Source: JAEUOS01 sp965279115 (GTDB lineage: Bacteria; Pseudomonadota; Gammaproteobacteria; Burkholderiales; JAEUOS01). Taken from it: 64,000 nt of DNA. The first letter of the stretch is position 1; every line of letters starts with the position of its first letter. Of the stretch, positions 1 to 7,183 are shown piece by piece. The stretch is taken from assembly GCA_965279115.1 (NCBI GenBank), contig OZ257137.1, positions 1-64,000 of the forward strand. The letters run 5' to 3'. The notes under the pieces are model-generated. The model worked only from the letters and a program-made list of their open reading frames with translations, was not told the DNA's origin and did not search any database. The translations under genes were made by a program, and so were the position numbers.

Positions 1-1
1 A

Positions 2-304
2 GTTCTCATCCCCTTCGCATCCAACGACATTGGTACAGATTTCACGGGTTCCGTCTATGCATGGGTGGAGGCGAATGGCCGCGTCGCAACGGCGCTAGGA
101 CTTGGCACATTCAACGAAAAGGCCCGTTGTCGCGCCATGCTTTCAAGCAAGCCTGAGCGTTTGATACTGCCAATAAGGTTCAGCGAATCAGTTAGCCAAC
201 TAAACCTGCTGTTGCGATTTGAAAATGTAGAGTCTCACGACGTAACAATTGGACTTGCGCTTCCATGTGTCGAAGAAGGCTTGTTGAATCGCCCCGGGTT
301 TTGA
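2..304 (+). pseudogene. Truncated hypothetical protein, 3' end cut by IS3-family insertion
   Basis: An open frame enters from the window edge and runs without a start codon (VLIPFASNDIGT...) to a TGA that lies inside the left end of the insertion sequence. The last residues (LNRPGF) are therefore encoded by the IS end, not by the original gene. About 94 native residues are visible, with no recognisable domain. The native sequence does not resemble the PEP-CTERM protein on the other side of the IS, so the two flanks need not be halves of one gene. The start lies outside the window. Confidence 0.55.
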
Positions 305-311
305 GGAGGCT
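285..311 (+). repeat. Left terminal inverted repeat of the IS3 element
   Basis: This 27-bp end matches the reverse complement of 1577-1603 with mismatches only at positions 18 and 20. It supplies the stop codon that ends the interrupted upstream frame. Confidence 0.9.
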
Positions 312-334
312 CCGAACTCTGAGAAGATGGAGTC

Positions 335-658
335 ATGAGCAAATCAAACCGATTTTCGCCCGAAGTACGAGAACGCGCAGTCAGGATGGTGCAGGAACAC
401 CGTGGCGAGTACCCATCGCTGTGGGCCGCCATCGAGTCGATAGCACCCAAGATTGGCTGCGTTCCGCAAACCTTGCATGAATGGGTGCGCAAACAGGAGA
501 TCGACACCGGCGTGCGCGAGGGGGTCACCAGCGAGGAACGTGATCGCATCAAAGCGCTGGAGCGCGAGGTCAAGGAATTGCGGCGTGCCAACGAAATCTT
601 GAAGGTTGCAAGCGCTTTTTTTGCCCAGGCGGAGCTCGACCGCCGACTCAAGTCGTGA
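335..658 (+). CDS. IS3-family transposase OrfA
   Basis: A 107-aa protein that binds the IS ends. Residues 7-60 form a helix-turn-helix of the transposase_8 type (RFSPEVRERAVRMV...), and residues 65-95 form a heptad-rich coiled coil (ERDRIKALEREVKELRRANE) used for multimerisation with OrfAB. The stop overlaps the likely GTG of orfB by 4 bp (GTGA). In this family OrfA alone acts mainly as a regulator, and the active transposase is the frameshifted OrfAB fusion. Confidence 0.95.
   Translation: MSKSNRFSPEVRERAVRMVQEHRGEYPSLWAAIESIAPKIGCVPQTLHEWVRKQEIDTGVREGVTSEERDRIKALEREVKELRRANEILKVASAFFAQAELDRRLKS
616..622 (+). promoter_or_regulatory. Likely programmed -1 frameshift site (seven T) between orfA and orfB
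   Basis: In orfA the tract is read GCT TTT TTT GCC. A -1 slip gives TTT TTT TGC CCA GGC..., which stays open through to the orfB GTG and beyond. This is the usual way IS3 elements make the OrfAB transposase. I did not identify the stimulatory downstream structure. Confidence 0.6.
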
Positions 659-1569
659 GGAGCTTCGTCGACAAGTACCGCGACACCTACGGGGTCGAGC
701 CTATCTGTGAAGTGATGCGGATTGCCCCGTCGGGATACCGACGCCATGCTGCTTGCAAACGCCAGCCCGAATTGCGCAGTGCCCGCGCAAAAAAGGACGA
801 CTCGCTGATTCCGCAAATCGAACAAGTCTGGCAGGCCAACATGCAGGTCTACGGCGCAGACAAGGTCTGGCATCAGATGAACAGGGAAGGCAGCGCCGTA
901 GCTCGCTGCACGGTTGAGCGTTTGATGAAACGCCTGGGCTTGCAAGGGGTCAGGCGCGGCAAAGTCATTCGCACCACGGTACCGGACAAAGCCATGCCCT
1001 GTCCGTTGGATCGAGTCAATCGGCAATTCAAAGCCGATCGTCCGAACCAGCTGTGGGTATCGGACTTCACCTATGTCTCAACCTGGCAGGGCTGGCTGTA
1101 CGTGGCTTTCGTGATCGACGTGTTCGCCCGGCGCATTGTAGGTTGGCGTGTCAGCAGTTCGATGCGAACTGACTTCGTTCTGGATGCCCTGGAGCAGGCT
1201 TTATACGATCGCCAACCCGAGCGCTCAGAGTCACTGGTTCACCATTCGGACAGAGGATCGCAATACGTCTCCATCCTTTACACCGAGCGCCTCGCACAGG
1301 CCGGGATAGAACCCTCAGTAGGCAGTCGTGGCGACAGCTACGATAACGCATTGGCTGAGACGATCAACGGGCTGTACAAGGCTGAATTGATTCATCGCCG
1401 CGCACCATGGAAAACCAAAGAGTCCGTCGAACTGGCAACCCTCGAATGGGTGTCCTGGTTCAACCACCATCGATTGCTGGAGCCCGTCGGCTATATCCCA
1501 CCGGCCGAAGCTGAGGCAAACTACTATCGGCAGCTCGCCGAGAACGCCAGTTTCGAAGTCTCAACTTAA
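655..1569 (+). CDS. IS3-family transposase OrfB (DDE integrase core)
   Basis: A 304-aa catalytic half of the transposase. An HTH_21-like segment (about residues 45-105) precedes an rve integrase core with the full DDE triad: D137 in WVSDFTYV, D199 in HHSDRGSQY and E235 in NALAETINGL. The 35-residue D-E spacing is the IS3 signature. The frame is open upstream of the GTG to about position 622, consistent with production as an OrfAB fusion. The gene ends 34 bp before the right IS end. Confidence 0.95.
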   Translation: MRSFVDKYRDTYGVEPICEVMRIAPSGYRRHAACKRQPELRSARAKKDDSLIPQIEQVWQANMQVYGADKVWHQMNREGSAVARCTVERLMKRLGLQGVRRGKVIRTTVPDKAMPCPLDRVNRQFKADRPNQLWVSDFTYVSTWQGWLYVAFVIDVFARRIVGWRVSSSMRTDFVLDALEQALYDRQPERSESLVHHSDRGSQYVSILYTERLAQAGIEPSVGSRGDSYDNALAETINGLYKAELIHRRAPWKTKESVELATLEWVSWFNHHRLLEPVGYIPPAEAEANYYRQLAENASFEVST

Positions 1570-1576
1570 ACCAACC

Positions 1577-1603
1577 AGCCTCCACGAAACCCGGGGCGAT
1601 TCA
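1577..1603 (-). repeat. Right terminal inverted repeat of the IS3 element
   Basis: The reverse complement begins TGAATCGCCCCGGGTTT and matches the left end at 25 of 27 positions. The reading frame of the truncated PEP-CTERM protein resumes directly after it. Confidence 0.9.
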
Positions 1604-1604
1604 G

Positions 1605-2072
1605 ATAGTCGGCCAGGCCGCAGGCACATTGAGTTGGGCCTACACGCTGACCAACGTCAACCTCGGGCCTGGAACGCCACAACCGTATATTGATGCCGAC
1701 GCTCTGACGCAATTCAGGCTCGAGTCGGCGGTAGCGGGGCTTCCGGTTGTGATCGAGACCACTCCTGCAGAATGGGCGAGTCAGAGCTTCGTTACAGCGG
1801 CAGGAACGACCGGCGTTAGATGGACGCTGAGCGCCGGCGCGAATCCCTCGGCTCCTGCGTTGCTGCCGGGCACGTCGGCGCAGTTCGGTTTCTTGACCGG
1901 TGGGCCGCTTTCTATCGGAGTGGGTCCCGCGGTGTTCGGTGTCGACGCTTTCGGCGAGGTCAGCGGTCTGGTCGCCGTTCCGGTGCCCGAGCCGCAAATC
2001 TGGCTGATGTTCGGCGTCGGCTTGGTCTTCTTGATCCGGGCGTCCGGGCGCCGCGCGTTCCGGGCATGCTAG
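1605..2072 (+). pseudogene. PEP-CTERM protein, 5' end removed at the IS junction
   Basis: The open frame emerges from the IS end (IVGQAAGTLSWAYTL...) and gives about 155 residues rich in small and beta-type residues. It ends in a textbook exosortase signal: PVPEPQIWLMFGVGLVFLI (PEP motif plus one transmembrane segment) followed by a basic tail with two Arg-Arg/Arg-Ala clusters. Proteins of this class are exported and processed by exosortase for surface or extracellular polymeric matrix localisation. The signal peptide and N-terminal half are missing. An internal TTG could give a shorter frame but without a signal peptide, so I treat it as broken. No exosortase gene lies in the window. Confidence 0.75.
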
Positions 2073-2289
2073 GCGGCTGACAGTAGCTTGTGTGCAAGGC
2101 AACCGCGCCCGGGGCGAAACAAGCCTGACGATCACGAATCAACGACGGACAACCCATTCGAAATTCGCCGGCACGCACCGACCGGTTCCGCATTCTGGTC
2201 AACCGCCGTCCTCGGTGTCTTGCGGCGCACACATTGGGATGGCAACATTGTCAGCCCGCGCTGGCCGGCCCGCTCCGCACCCGTCACCC

Positions 2290-2682
2290 ATGTCCACTCG
2301 ACCTCGCTACACCGTCAACCGCAAGCTGGTCATTCTGCTGCCCAAGCAGCCCTTTTTGGACTGGATCAAAGCCACCGAATCGGGCTCCAGCGCGCGATTC
2401 ACCCTGGACGAAATTCGCCAGGACTCTGAAGTGTTTCTGGTTCCCGAATCGGCCGGGGACATGGTGGAGGATGTCGAGAAGTGGGTGCTTAAACGTTGGC
2501 GACCCTTATTCGAACATCTGCTGGACTCTTGGTACACGGACGATACTGCGTGGCCGCAAGACCGCAACATGACCCTGTTCAAGAATTGGGTGGAGGTACA
2601 GGCCTTCACGTTTGTATGGGACTTGGCCGGCGATCAACCAATCGAAATTGAGGATTGGGAGAACACGGATGAAGAGGACTGA
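2290..2682 (+). CDS. Hypothetical acidic protein
   Basis: A 130-aa protein (MSTRPRYTVNRKLVIL...) rich in Trp and acidic residues, ending in an Asp/Glu-rich tail (IEIEDWENTDEED). The frame is open further upstream, but those residues look non-native, and the ATG is where protein-like composition begins. No convincing ribosome-binding site precedes it. No signal peptide or membrane segment is seen. It reads toward the nuclease-like gene on the opposite strand. I do not recognise the family; small acidic proteins beside nucleases can be inhibitors, but nothing here shows that. Confidence 0.6.
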   Translation: MSTRPRYTVNRKLVILLPKQPFLDWIKATESGSSARFTLDEIRQDSEVFLVPESAGDMVEDVEKWVLKRWRPLFEHLLDSWYTDDTAWPQDRNMTLFKNWVEVQAFTFVWDLAGDQPIEIEDWENTDEED

Positions 2683-2801
2683 CCCGCTCCTTGGTCCGGA
2701 GTCGCAAAGAGTCGCGGTTGCTACGACGCAATCGCCATTCTCGCAAGCGCGACCTGAGCCCGATGCGCCGGAGAAGGCGCGATGCCGCCAAAGGGCGACG
2801 A

Positions 2802-3611
2802 TCAGATGATGACAGCGTAGCGGTCCTGCAGTCGGCGGGCGTGGTCCGCCAACACCGGATCGGCCTGCCATTCCCGCCACAGGTCGGCGTAGGTCATCCA
2901 GGCGAAGGGGACGCTGGCATCTTCCACCATCGATGCGAACTCCTCCACCTCGCGACGATGCTCGATGCATTCCTCCACGTCGTCCGCGTTGTCGGGTTCC
3001 CAGAACAGGTACAGCAGCGACAGGTCGACCGGGGCAAAAAGGGCTTCCTGATGCAGGCGCAGGCCGAAATAGTGCTTGATGAGTTGCGCGGCGTCCAGGT
3101 GCCCCGGGGGCCCGTCCCAGTAGCGCTCGCAAACCGACCACCACGACGGCTCCGACACCGGCGGCGCAAGCTGCTGGTATGCATCGGCAAACGTGGGACG
3201 TTTGCGCGCGAAGTGTTCAAGAAGCTTGGATTCGACAGCGACCGTTCCCGATGAGCGTTCGATCCACACATCCAGGTTGGCCGGTCTTCTGCCGCGAATG
3301 ATGGGCAACTGACGTTCGAAGGAGACTTCGTAGGCGCCGGCCGCACCGGACAGGCGCAGGTCCTCCGGACGATCCTTGAACGGGGCAAAGCTGTTGACGG
3401 CCAGCGCCGAAGACGAATGGACCGCACAGAATTTGGTGTGCAGCTCGTTGCCGTCGCCCGCCCGCAGGTCGGCCTCGAACTGATCCATGCGGACGCCCTC
3501 GATCAGGTTCTCGTGGGGCTGATCCATGTAGCCCCTGTCGTCGGTGTTTCCGGCGAATCGCCGACGCAATGCGTCACGTGCTCGCGCTGCGGCGCTTCTC
3601 TTGACGGTCAT
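2802..3611 (-). CDS. PD-(D/E)XK-nuclease-like hypothetical protein
   Basis: A 269-aa soluble protein. The central segment has hydrophobic-D-hydrophobic (LDVWIE, about residue 112-117) followed by hydrophobic-E-S-K (VAVESKL, about residue 124-130). This is the D...ExK arrangement of the PD-(D/E)XK nuclease fold, seen in restriction-endonuclease-like and DNA-repair proteins. The N-terminus is Arg/Ala-rich and probably DNA-contacting. The start is supported by a GGGAGA ribosome-binding site. It lies between an uncharacterised acidic protein and an orphan antitoxin, close to tRNA-derived repeats, a typical defence-island setting. The nuclease assignment is inference from the motif only. Confidence 0.65.
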   Translation of the reverse strand: MTVKRSAAARARDALRRRFAGNTDDRGYMDQPHENLIEGVRMDQFEADLRAGDGNELHTKFCAVHSSSALAVNSFAPFKDRPEDLRLSGAAGAYEVSFERQLPIIRGRRPANLDVWIERSSGTVAVESKLLEHFARKRPTFADAYQQLAPPVSEPSWWSVCERYWDGPPGHLDAAQLIKHYFGLRLHQEALFAPVDLSLLYLFWEPDNADDVEECIEHRREVEEFASMVEDASVPFAWMTYADLWREWQADPVLADHARRLQDRYAVII

Positions 3612-3720
3612 CTCGGCATCTCCCGCCCGCGATTGTCCTGTCTCAACATGACCGTTTCACAACAACATACGAGGATCGTTCCCGCAATGAAATGGCCTTT
3701 GACTCCTGCTGATTTATTCG

Positions 3721-3739
3721 AAGTGCGGCATTCGCACTT
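3721..3739. promoter_or_regulatory. Inverted repeat, candidate autoregulatory operator of the HigA-type gene
   Basis: Arms AAGTGCG and CGCACTT (7 bp, perfect) are separated by 5 bp, 75 bp upstream of the antitoxin start in an AT-rich intergenic stretch. HigA-type antitoxins normally repress their own promoter through such palindromes. Binding by this protein is inferred. Confidence 0.4.
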
Positions 3740-3814
3740 GAAATAGCACAATCAAACTTACTGGCATTAAAGCAACTCTCGATTACCTGGATTACCACTG
3801 AAAGGGCAACGCAT

Positions 3815-4126
3815 ATGACCCGCATGCACAACCCGCCCCACCCCGGCGCCACACTGCGCGAAGACGTTCTGCCTGCGCTCGGCCTTTCGGTGACCGATGC
3901 CGCCAGTCAATTGGGCGTGACGCGCACCGCACTCTCCCGCGTCCTGAACGAGCGCGCCGCGATCTCGCCCGCGATGGCACTGCGGCTCGAAGGCTGGCTC
4001 GGCGTGAAGCGCGGCGGACGTGCCGACCTGCGGGTTGCACAGCAGGCCGCGTATGACCTGTGGCAGGCGCGCAAGGCCGGTGCGCCGAAGGTGCAAAGCG
4101 CACCTCGGGAACTTGAAGTGGCTTGA
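3815..4126 (+). CDS. higA: HigA-family antitoxin-like XRE regulator, no toxin partner
   Basis: A 103-aa protein that begins MTRMHNPPHPGATLREDVLPAL, the hallmark N-terminus of HigA addiction-module antitoxins. A helix-turn-helix follows at about residues 25-65 (VTDAASQLGVTRTALSRVLNE) and then the YDLWQAR segment typical of the family C-terminus. HigA binds the RelE-fold toxin HigB and represses the operon. HigB is normally encoded just upstream, but the upstream region (3612-3814) contains no RelE-like frame and the next gene is divergent. So this is a solitary copy: either a remnant or a stand-alone regulator. A ribosome-binding site AAAGGG precedes the ATG. Confidence 0.85.
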   Translation: MTRMHNPPHPGATLREDVLPALGLSVTDAASQLGVTRTALSRVLNERAAISPAMALRLEGWLGVKRGGRADLRVAQQAAYDLWQARKAGAPKVQSAPRELEVA

Positions 4127-4190
4127 GCGAACGTCGCCGGTGATACGGTCTGGGAGCTACGGCGCGCAACCCTGATGGCCTAAACACGCA

Positions 4191-4266
4191 CCACCAATAG
4201 CGCGATCGGTAGAGCGACCGACTGTCAATCCGCAGGTCCCTGGTTCGAGCCCAGGTCGGGGGGCCA
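4191..4266 (+). pseudogene. Degenerate tRNA-Asn
   Basis: A 76-nt stretch with tRNA architecture. The D-arm region (CGGTAGAGCG), a complete T-arm (GGTCCCTGGTTCGAGCCCAG) and a terminal CCA are present and closely follow the betaproteobacterial tRNA-Asn sequence. The expected GTT anticodon reads GTC, the anticodon stem has a C-C mismatch, and the 5' acceptor strand (CCACCAA) mispairs at two positions with TCGGGGG. It is therefore probably non-functional. A strong terminator follows. The same 3' half recurs at 4844 and 35695, as expected for a tRNA used as an integration target. Confidence 0.7.
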
Positions 4267-4286
4267 AAACAAGCAGTTGAATTGAA

Positions 4287-4380
4287 GGGCCTTCTTCGGA
4301 AGGCCTTTTTCTTTTGCGGACCGCTGCGGGACGGCCGGGGGATCGGCATGGAAAAGTCCGCAAGTCGGCATGGGTTGCGC
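4287..4380 (+). repeat. tRNA-Asn downstream module, copy A
   Basis: The sequence after the tRNA (terminator, then GCGGACCGCTGCGGGACGG, then GATCGGCATGGAAAAGTCCG) is shared with copies near 4900, 11170 and 25600. It forms a dispersed family linked to the tRNA 3' end. Confidence 0.75.
4288..4310 (+). terminator. Intrinsic terminator downstream of the degenerate tRNA-Asn
   Basis: A perfect 7-bp stem GGCCTTC/GAAGGCC around a TTCG tetraloop is followed by five T. The same hairpin is kept in the second tRNA module, showing that both derive from a tRNA transcription unit. Confidence 0.9.
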
Positions 4381-4403
4381 TGCTGCCCTTGATCAAGATC
4401 AGG

Positions 4404-4751
4404 TCACAGGGCGTCGAAATGGCAATCCACCCTCTCGGCCGTTCCCGTCTTGATCAAGACGATGCATTTGTACGAAGCGGGCCACAGGTGGTAAGCCTTC
4501 CAGGCTGCCAGCATTCTTGTCCTGGGAAGTCCCTTTTCGTCAACATCACTTGCAACTTTGACGATATCTGCGTCCACATCGCGCGCCCTTCGTTCAAGTT
4601 CAAGAAGCGAAACGCCCGGCTTCACGAACTGCTTGAACTCCGTGCGAGCACTAGAGGCACGAGGCGAAGTGAACCAGCTGTCATAAGCCCAAAGCACAAC
4701 AGGACTTGTCACCGCCATTAGAAGGAGAACACGGACAGTCCTGCGTTTCAT
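4404..4751 (-). CDS. Hypothetical exported or membrane-anchored protein
   Basis: A 115-aa protein with a basic N-terminus and hydrophobic stretch (MKRRTVRVLLLMAVTSPVVL) that should act as signal peptide or anchor, then a soluble domain ending with two Cys in the last third (SYKCIVL, RVDCHF) that could form a disulfide in the periplasm. The frame is open further upstream, but that part is only translation of the tRNA-derived repeat (SPTWARTRDLR is a known artefact of reading a tRNA backward), so I start at this ATG. The family is not recognised. It sits between two tRNA-Asn 3' modules. Confidence 0.6.
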   Translation of the reverse strand: MKRRTVRVLLLMAVTSPVVLWAYDSWFTSPRASSARTEFKQFVKPGVSLLELERRARDVDADIVKVASDVDEKGLPRTRMLAAWKAYHLWPASYKCIVLIKTGTAERVDCHFDAL

Positions 4752-4843
4752 AGGACTTGATAGAGATACTAGAAAGCGAGGGGAAGCAGATTCATGCGAT
4801 TCGATCGTAGCATGGCTGGTCAAAGTTCGATCAGGGCACCCAC

Positions 4844-5000
4844 TCCGCAGGTCCCTGGTTCGAGCCCAGGTTGGGGAGCCAATACAAGCAGTTGATTTGA
4901 AAGGCCTTCTTCGGAAGGCCTTTTTCTTTGGTGCGGCCGCTGCGAAGGTGCCGAAGGATCGGCATGGAAAAGTCCTCAGGCCGGCATGGGTCCCAGGCCT
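4844..5000 (+). repeat. tRNA-Asn 3'-end plus downstream module, copy B
   Basis: 4844-4881 repeats the last 38 nt of tRNA-Asn (TCCGCAGGTCCCTGGTTCGA through GGGGAGCCA) without the 5' half. It then continues through ACAAGCAGTTGA, the terminator and the GATCGGCATGGAAAAGTCC motif as in copy A. A tRNA 3' end without the 5' half is the usual scar of site-specific integration (att site). The exact ends of the module are approximate. Confidence 0.8.
4903..4925 (+). terminator. Intrinsic terminator in tRNA module copy B
   Basis: Same GGCCTTC-TTCG-GAAGGCC stem-loop as in copy A, followed by five T. Confidence 0.85.
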
Positions 5001-5511
5001 GCCACTTGTGAGGATGAACGGGATCGCGCCTTGCGCCATCATGTGGGGCATGCGCACCGGACCGGTGCCCGGCCAGTTCTACCCCAGCGGATTATCCGCC
5101 GCGACGTACCGCCACTGCGGATCCGGGCTGTTGTACCCCGCGAAAAGCGGCACGCTGGCGACATTGCCGCGAAAGTCGTATACACCCCCGCCTGCAGCCG
5201 AAATACGTTCCCCATCGCGTTCCGGACTTCCCGGAATGGTTGCAGGGGTCGAATGGCACGCAGCTCCTTCAGGGTGCAAGGGCGGCGATGCGCCGAAAAG
5301 AAAAGCCCCGGCGAGGTTTCCCTGCCGGGGCTAAAGTCCACAACTATTCAGTGGTGGAGGAGACAAACGGAGTAATGCAAGTCGCGGGCCAACAAGGCAG
5401 CAAGGTCGGCACCGTTTCAGGATAACCGCGTAGACGATAGAAGCGACGCGCCCTCTTCCCGGCGGCCGAAAAAGTTACACTGCCTTCCAGGCGTCCAAAC
5501 CAGAGGTAAAC
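5001..5511. other. Intergenic stretch without a convincing gene
   Basis: Between tRNA module B and the universal stress protein gene I see only short frames. One minus-strand frame (5079-5279, TTG start) has a protein-like end (VYDFRGNVASVPLFAGYN) but no ribosome-binding site or recognisable family. A terminator hairpin lies at 5295-5332. Confidence 0.4.
5295..5332 (-). terminator. Intrinsic terminator-like hairpin reading leftward
   Basis: A perfect 9-bp stem AGCCCCGGC/GCCGGGGCT is followed, on the minus strand, by TTTTCTTTT. No minus-strand gene ends at it; the next gene to the right reads the other way. It may be left from a deleted gene or serve an unseen transcript. Confidence 0.7.
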
Positions 5512-5946
5512 ATGTACAGGCAGATACTGCTGGCATACGACGGGTCCGAAACCGGACGCCGCGCGTTGCGCGAATTCGCCGAACTTGCGGAACGGCTCAA
5601 CGCGCAGGTGCATCTTCTGGCCGTCGTACCCACCTACGCGGGCCTCATGATGGCCGAAGGCATGATCATCGAAGACACGTTCGAGAAGGAACGCCAGCGC
5701 TTTCAGGATGTGCTTGACGAAGGCCTTGCCAAGCTGCGCGCACGCGGGTTGGTCGCCGACGGGCATGTGGCGCACGGCGAACCGGTCGACGAGATCTGCG
5801 CGCGTGCCAAGGAAATCAAGGCCGACCTGGTTTGCGTCGGCCATCGCCAGTCGAACTCCTGGGCGCAGCGTTGGTGGCGCGGGTCGCTCAGCAAGATCCT
5901 GATGGACCACGCGCACTGCAGCGTGCTCATCGCCATGGCGCCTTGA
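5512..5946 (+). CDS. Universal stress protein, UspA family
   Basis: A 144-aa single-domain Usp covering the whole family length. The N-terminal strand (MYRQILLAYDGSE) carries the conserved Asp for ATP contact. The C-terminal part has VGHRQSNSWAQRWWRGSLS, a variant of the G-x2-G-x9-G-S/T nucleotide-binding motif in which the second Gly is displaced. Many Usp proteins bind ATP and support survival under starvation or oxidative stress; the function is inferred from the family. The gene stands alone, with tRNA-derived repeats upstream and an antitoxin remnant downstream. Confidence 0.9.
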   Translation: MYRQILLAYDGSETGRRALREFAELAERLNAQVHLLAVVPTYAGLMMAEGMIIEDTFEKERQRFQDVLDEGLAKLRARGLVADGHVAHGEPVDEICARAKEIKADLVCVGHRQSNSWAQRWWRGSLSKILMDHAHCSVLIAMAP

Positions 5947-5968
5947 GCGGCGTCAGCATCGCGACCTG

Positions 5969-6097
5969 TCAGTCCGCACGTCGGTGCGGTGTGGGGATTA
6001 AGCCGTCGAGGTGGACCGTGGCTCTTTGTGCCTGCCAAAGGTCGTACTGGGTCTGAGCGCGCAGCCACGTCTCCGCACTGCCGCCGATACGAGCCGA
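5969..6097 (-). pseudogene. C-terminal fragment of a HigA-type antitoxin
   Basis: The minus strand encodes SARIGGSAETWLRAQTQYDL followed by WQAQRATVHLDGLIP and a stop. GGS-ETWLR-Q-YDL-QA is the conserved C-terminal half of HigA-like antitoxins. The frame continues upstream only as unrelated sequence, so the helix-turn-helix half is missing. It differs from the intact HigA-like gene at 3815 and is a second, independent remnant. Confidence 0.65.
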
Positions 6098-6173
6098 TCG
6101 TTTCCGGTCGGCGGCGCGATGGCATAATCGGTGCGTGTTGGGCCCATCATCGTCAGTCCAAAGGAAATCGAAA

Positions 6174-7160
6174 ATGCGTGTTGCTATCCACCGCGGTCTC
6201 GTTCGTTGGGGGCTGCCGGCCGCGCTGGCCGCCGCGGCATGGTTGGGCTCGCCGTGGGTGTCTGCCCAGGACAAGACTTGGGGTCCCAAGTCGGTGCAGA
6301 TCACCGTCGGTTTCGCTCCTGGCGGTGGCGTGGACCTGTTGGCCCGCATGCTCGCCACCGAACTGCAAAAGCGCGGCATGACGGCAGTGGTCGAAAACCG
6401 ACCGGGCGCCGGCAGCACCCTGGCGGCCGCCTATGTGGCCGGCCGGCCGAATGACGGCTCCGCGTTAATGATGATCAACGACTCCTATGCGCTGGCGCCG
6501 GCCATCTATCCCAAGCTGACCTACGACCCCAAGAAGGATCTGGCGCCGGTCATCGGTGTCGCCTATGCGCCCATGGTGGTGCTGGTGCCGGCCCAGTCGC
6601 CGCACAAGTCCATGGCCGACCTGATCGCCGCCTCCAAGGCACCCCTTAACTGGGGCTCCTGCGGCTCGGGCACGGCGCCGCACCTGGCCGGCGAGATGCT
6701 CAACATCTCTTTCAAGACCAAGAACACGCATGTGCCCTACAAGGGTTGCGGCCCGGCTTTGCTCGATCTGCTGGGAAGCCAACTCGACTTCGGCGTGGTC
6801 ACCGTCTCGGGCGCTCTGGGCCACCTCAAGACCGGCAAACTGCGCGCCCTGGCCATCACCTCGGGCCAGCGCGCGCCCTTCCTGCCGGACCTGCCCACCG
6901 TCGCCGAGAGCGGCGCGGCCGATTTCCAGATGTCACAGTGGCAGGGCCTGGCGGTGCCGGCCGCCGTGCCTGAGCCGCTGCGCCAGAAAATCTACGAGGT
7001 GGTGGCCGAGATCGTGCAAAGCCCCGAGATGCAAAAGCGCCTGCTGGAGTTGGGCTACACCCCGGCCAACGAAAACCCGGCCCAGTTCCAGAAGGTGGTC
7101 CACAGCGACATCGACCGCATGGGCGCGCTGGCCAAGCGCCTGAACCTGAAGGTCGATTGA
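6174..7160 (+). CDS. Bug-family periplasmic solute receptor (TctC-like)
   Basis: A 328-aa protein. An Ala-rich signal peptide (about residues 1-31, cleavage near VSAQ) is followed by a Bug fold: ITVGFAPGGGVDLLARM (ligand-loop 1), VVENRPGAGST, and THVPYKGCGPALLDLL (loop 2). Bug proteins bind organic acids or similar solutes in the periplasm and hand them to a TctAB permease, which is absent here. The start ATG is chosen because the signal peptide begins there. It is followed after 23 bp by the decarboxylase-like gene and probably shares its transcript, so it may deliver that enzyme's substrate. Confidence 0.93.
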   Translation: MRVAIHRGLVRWGLPAALAAAAWLGSPWVSAQDKTWGPKSVQITVGFAPGGGVDLLARMLATELQKRGMTAVVENRPGAGSTLAAAYVAGRPNDGSALMMINDSYALAPAIYPKLTYDPKKDLAPVIGVAYAPMVVLVPAQSPHKSMADLIAASKAPLNWGSCGSGTAPHLAGEMLNISFKTKNTHVPYKGCGPALLDLLGSQLDFGVVTVSGALGHLKTGKLRALAITSGQRAPFLPDLPTVAESGAADFQMSQWQGLAVPAAVPEPLRQKIYEVVAEIVQSPEMQKRLLELGYTPANENPAQFQKVVHSDIDRMGALAKRLNLKVD

Positions 7161-7183
7161 TCCCGAACCACCCACCAAGGTTG

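Larger units (their letters stand above)
285..1603 (+). mobile_element. IS3-family insertion sequence, complete
   Basis: A 1319-bp element bounded by 27-bp imperfect inverted repeats (25 of 27 match, starting TGAATCGCCCCGGG). It contains the two overlapping reading frames typical of IS3: orfA (helix-turn-helix plus leucine-zipper region) and orfB (DDE integrase core), with a seven-T slippery tract between them. The flanking triplets differ (TGT on the left, GAT on the right), so no target-site duplication is visible. Both frames are intact, so it may still be active. From the proteins I would place it in the IS3 subgroup; the exact name is not assigned. Confidence 0.95.

Noticed and set aside
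235..1026. Long minus-strand open frame across the IS element
   Set aside because: It is antisense to the transposase genes; the sense frames have DDE motifs and family structure.
3612..3814. Search for a HigB toxin gene upstream of the HigA-like gene
   Set aside because: No frame with RelE-fold sequence is present; the region is AT-rich and non-coding.
4404..5057. 217-residue version of the minus-strand hypothetical protein
   Set aside because: The extra N-terminus is the translated tRNA-Asn module (SPTWARTRDLR), a common artefact. The shorter frame from 4751 is used.
5079..5279. Minus-strand frame with a protein-like end (VYDFRGNVASVPLF)
   Set aside because: TTG start without a ribosome-binding site and no recognisable family; noted only as a possible remnant.
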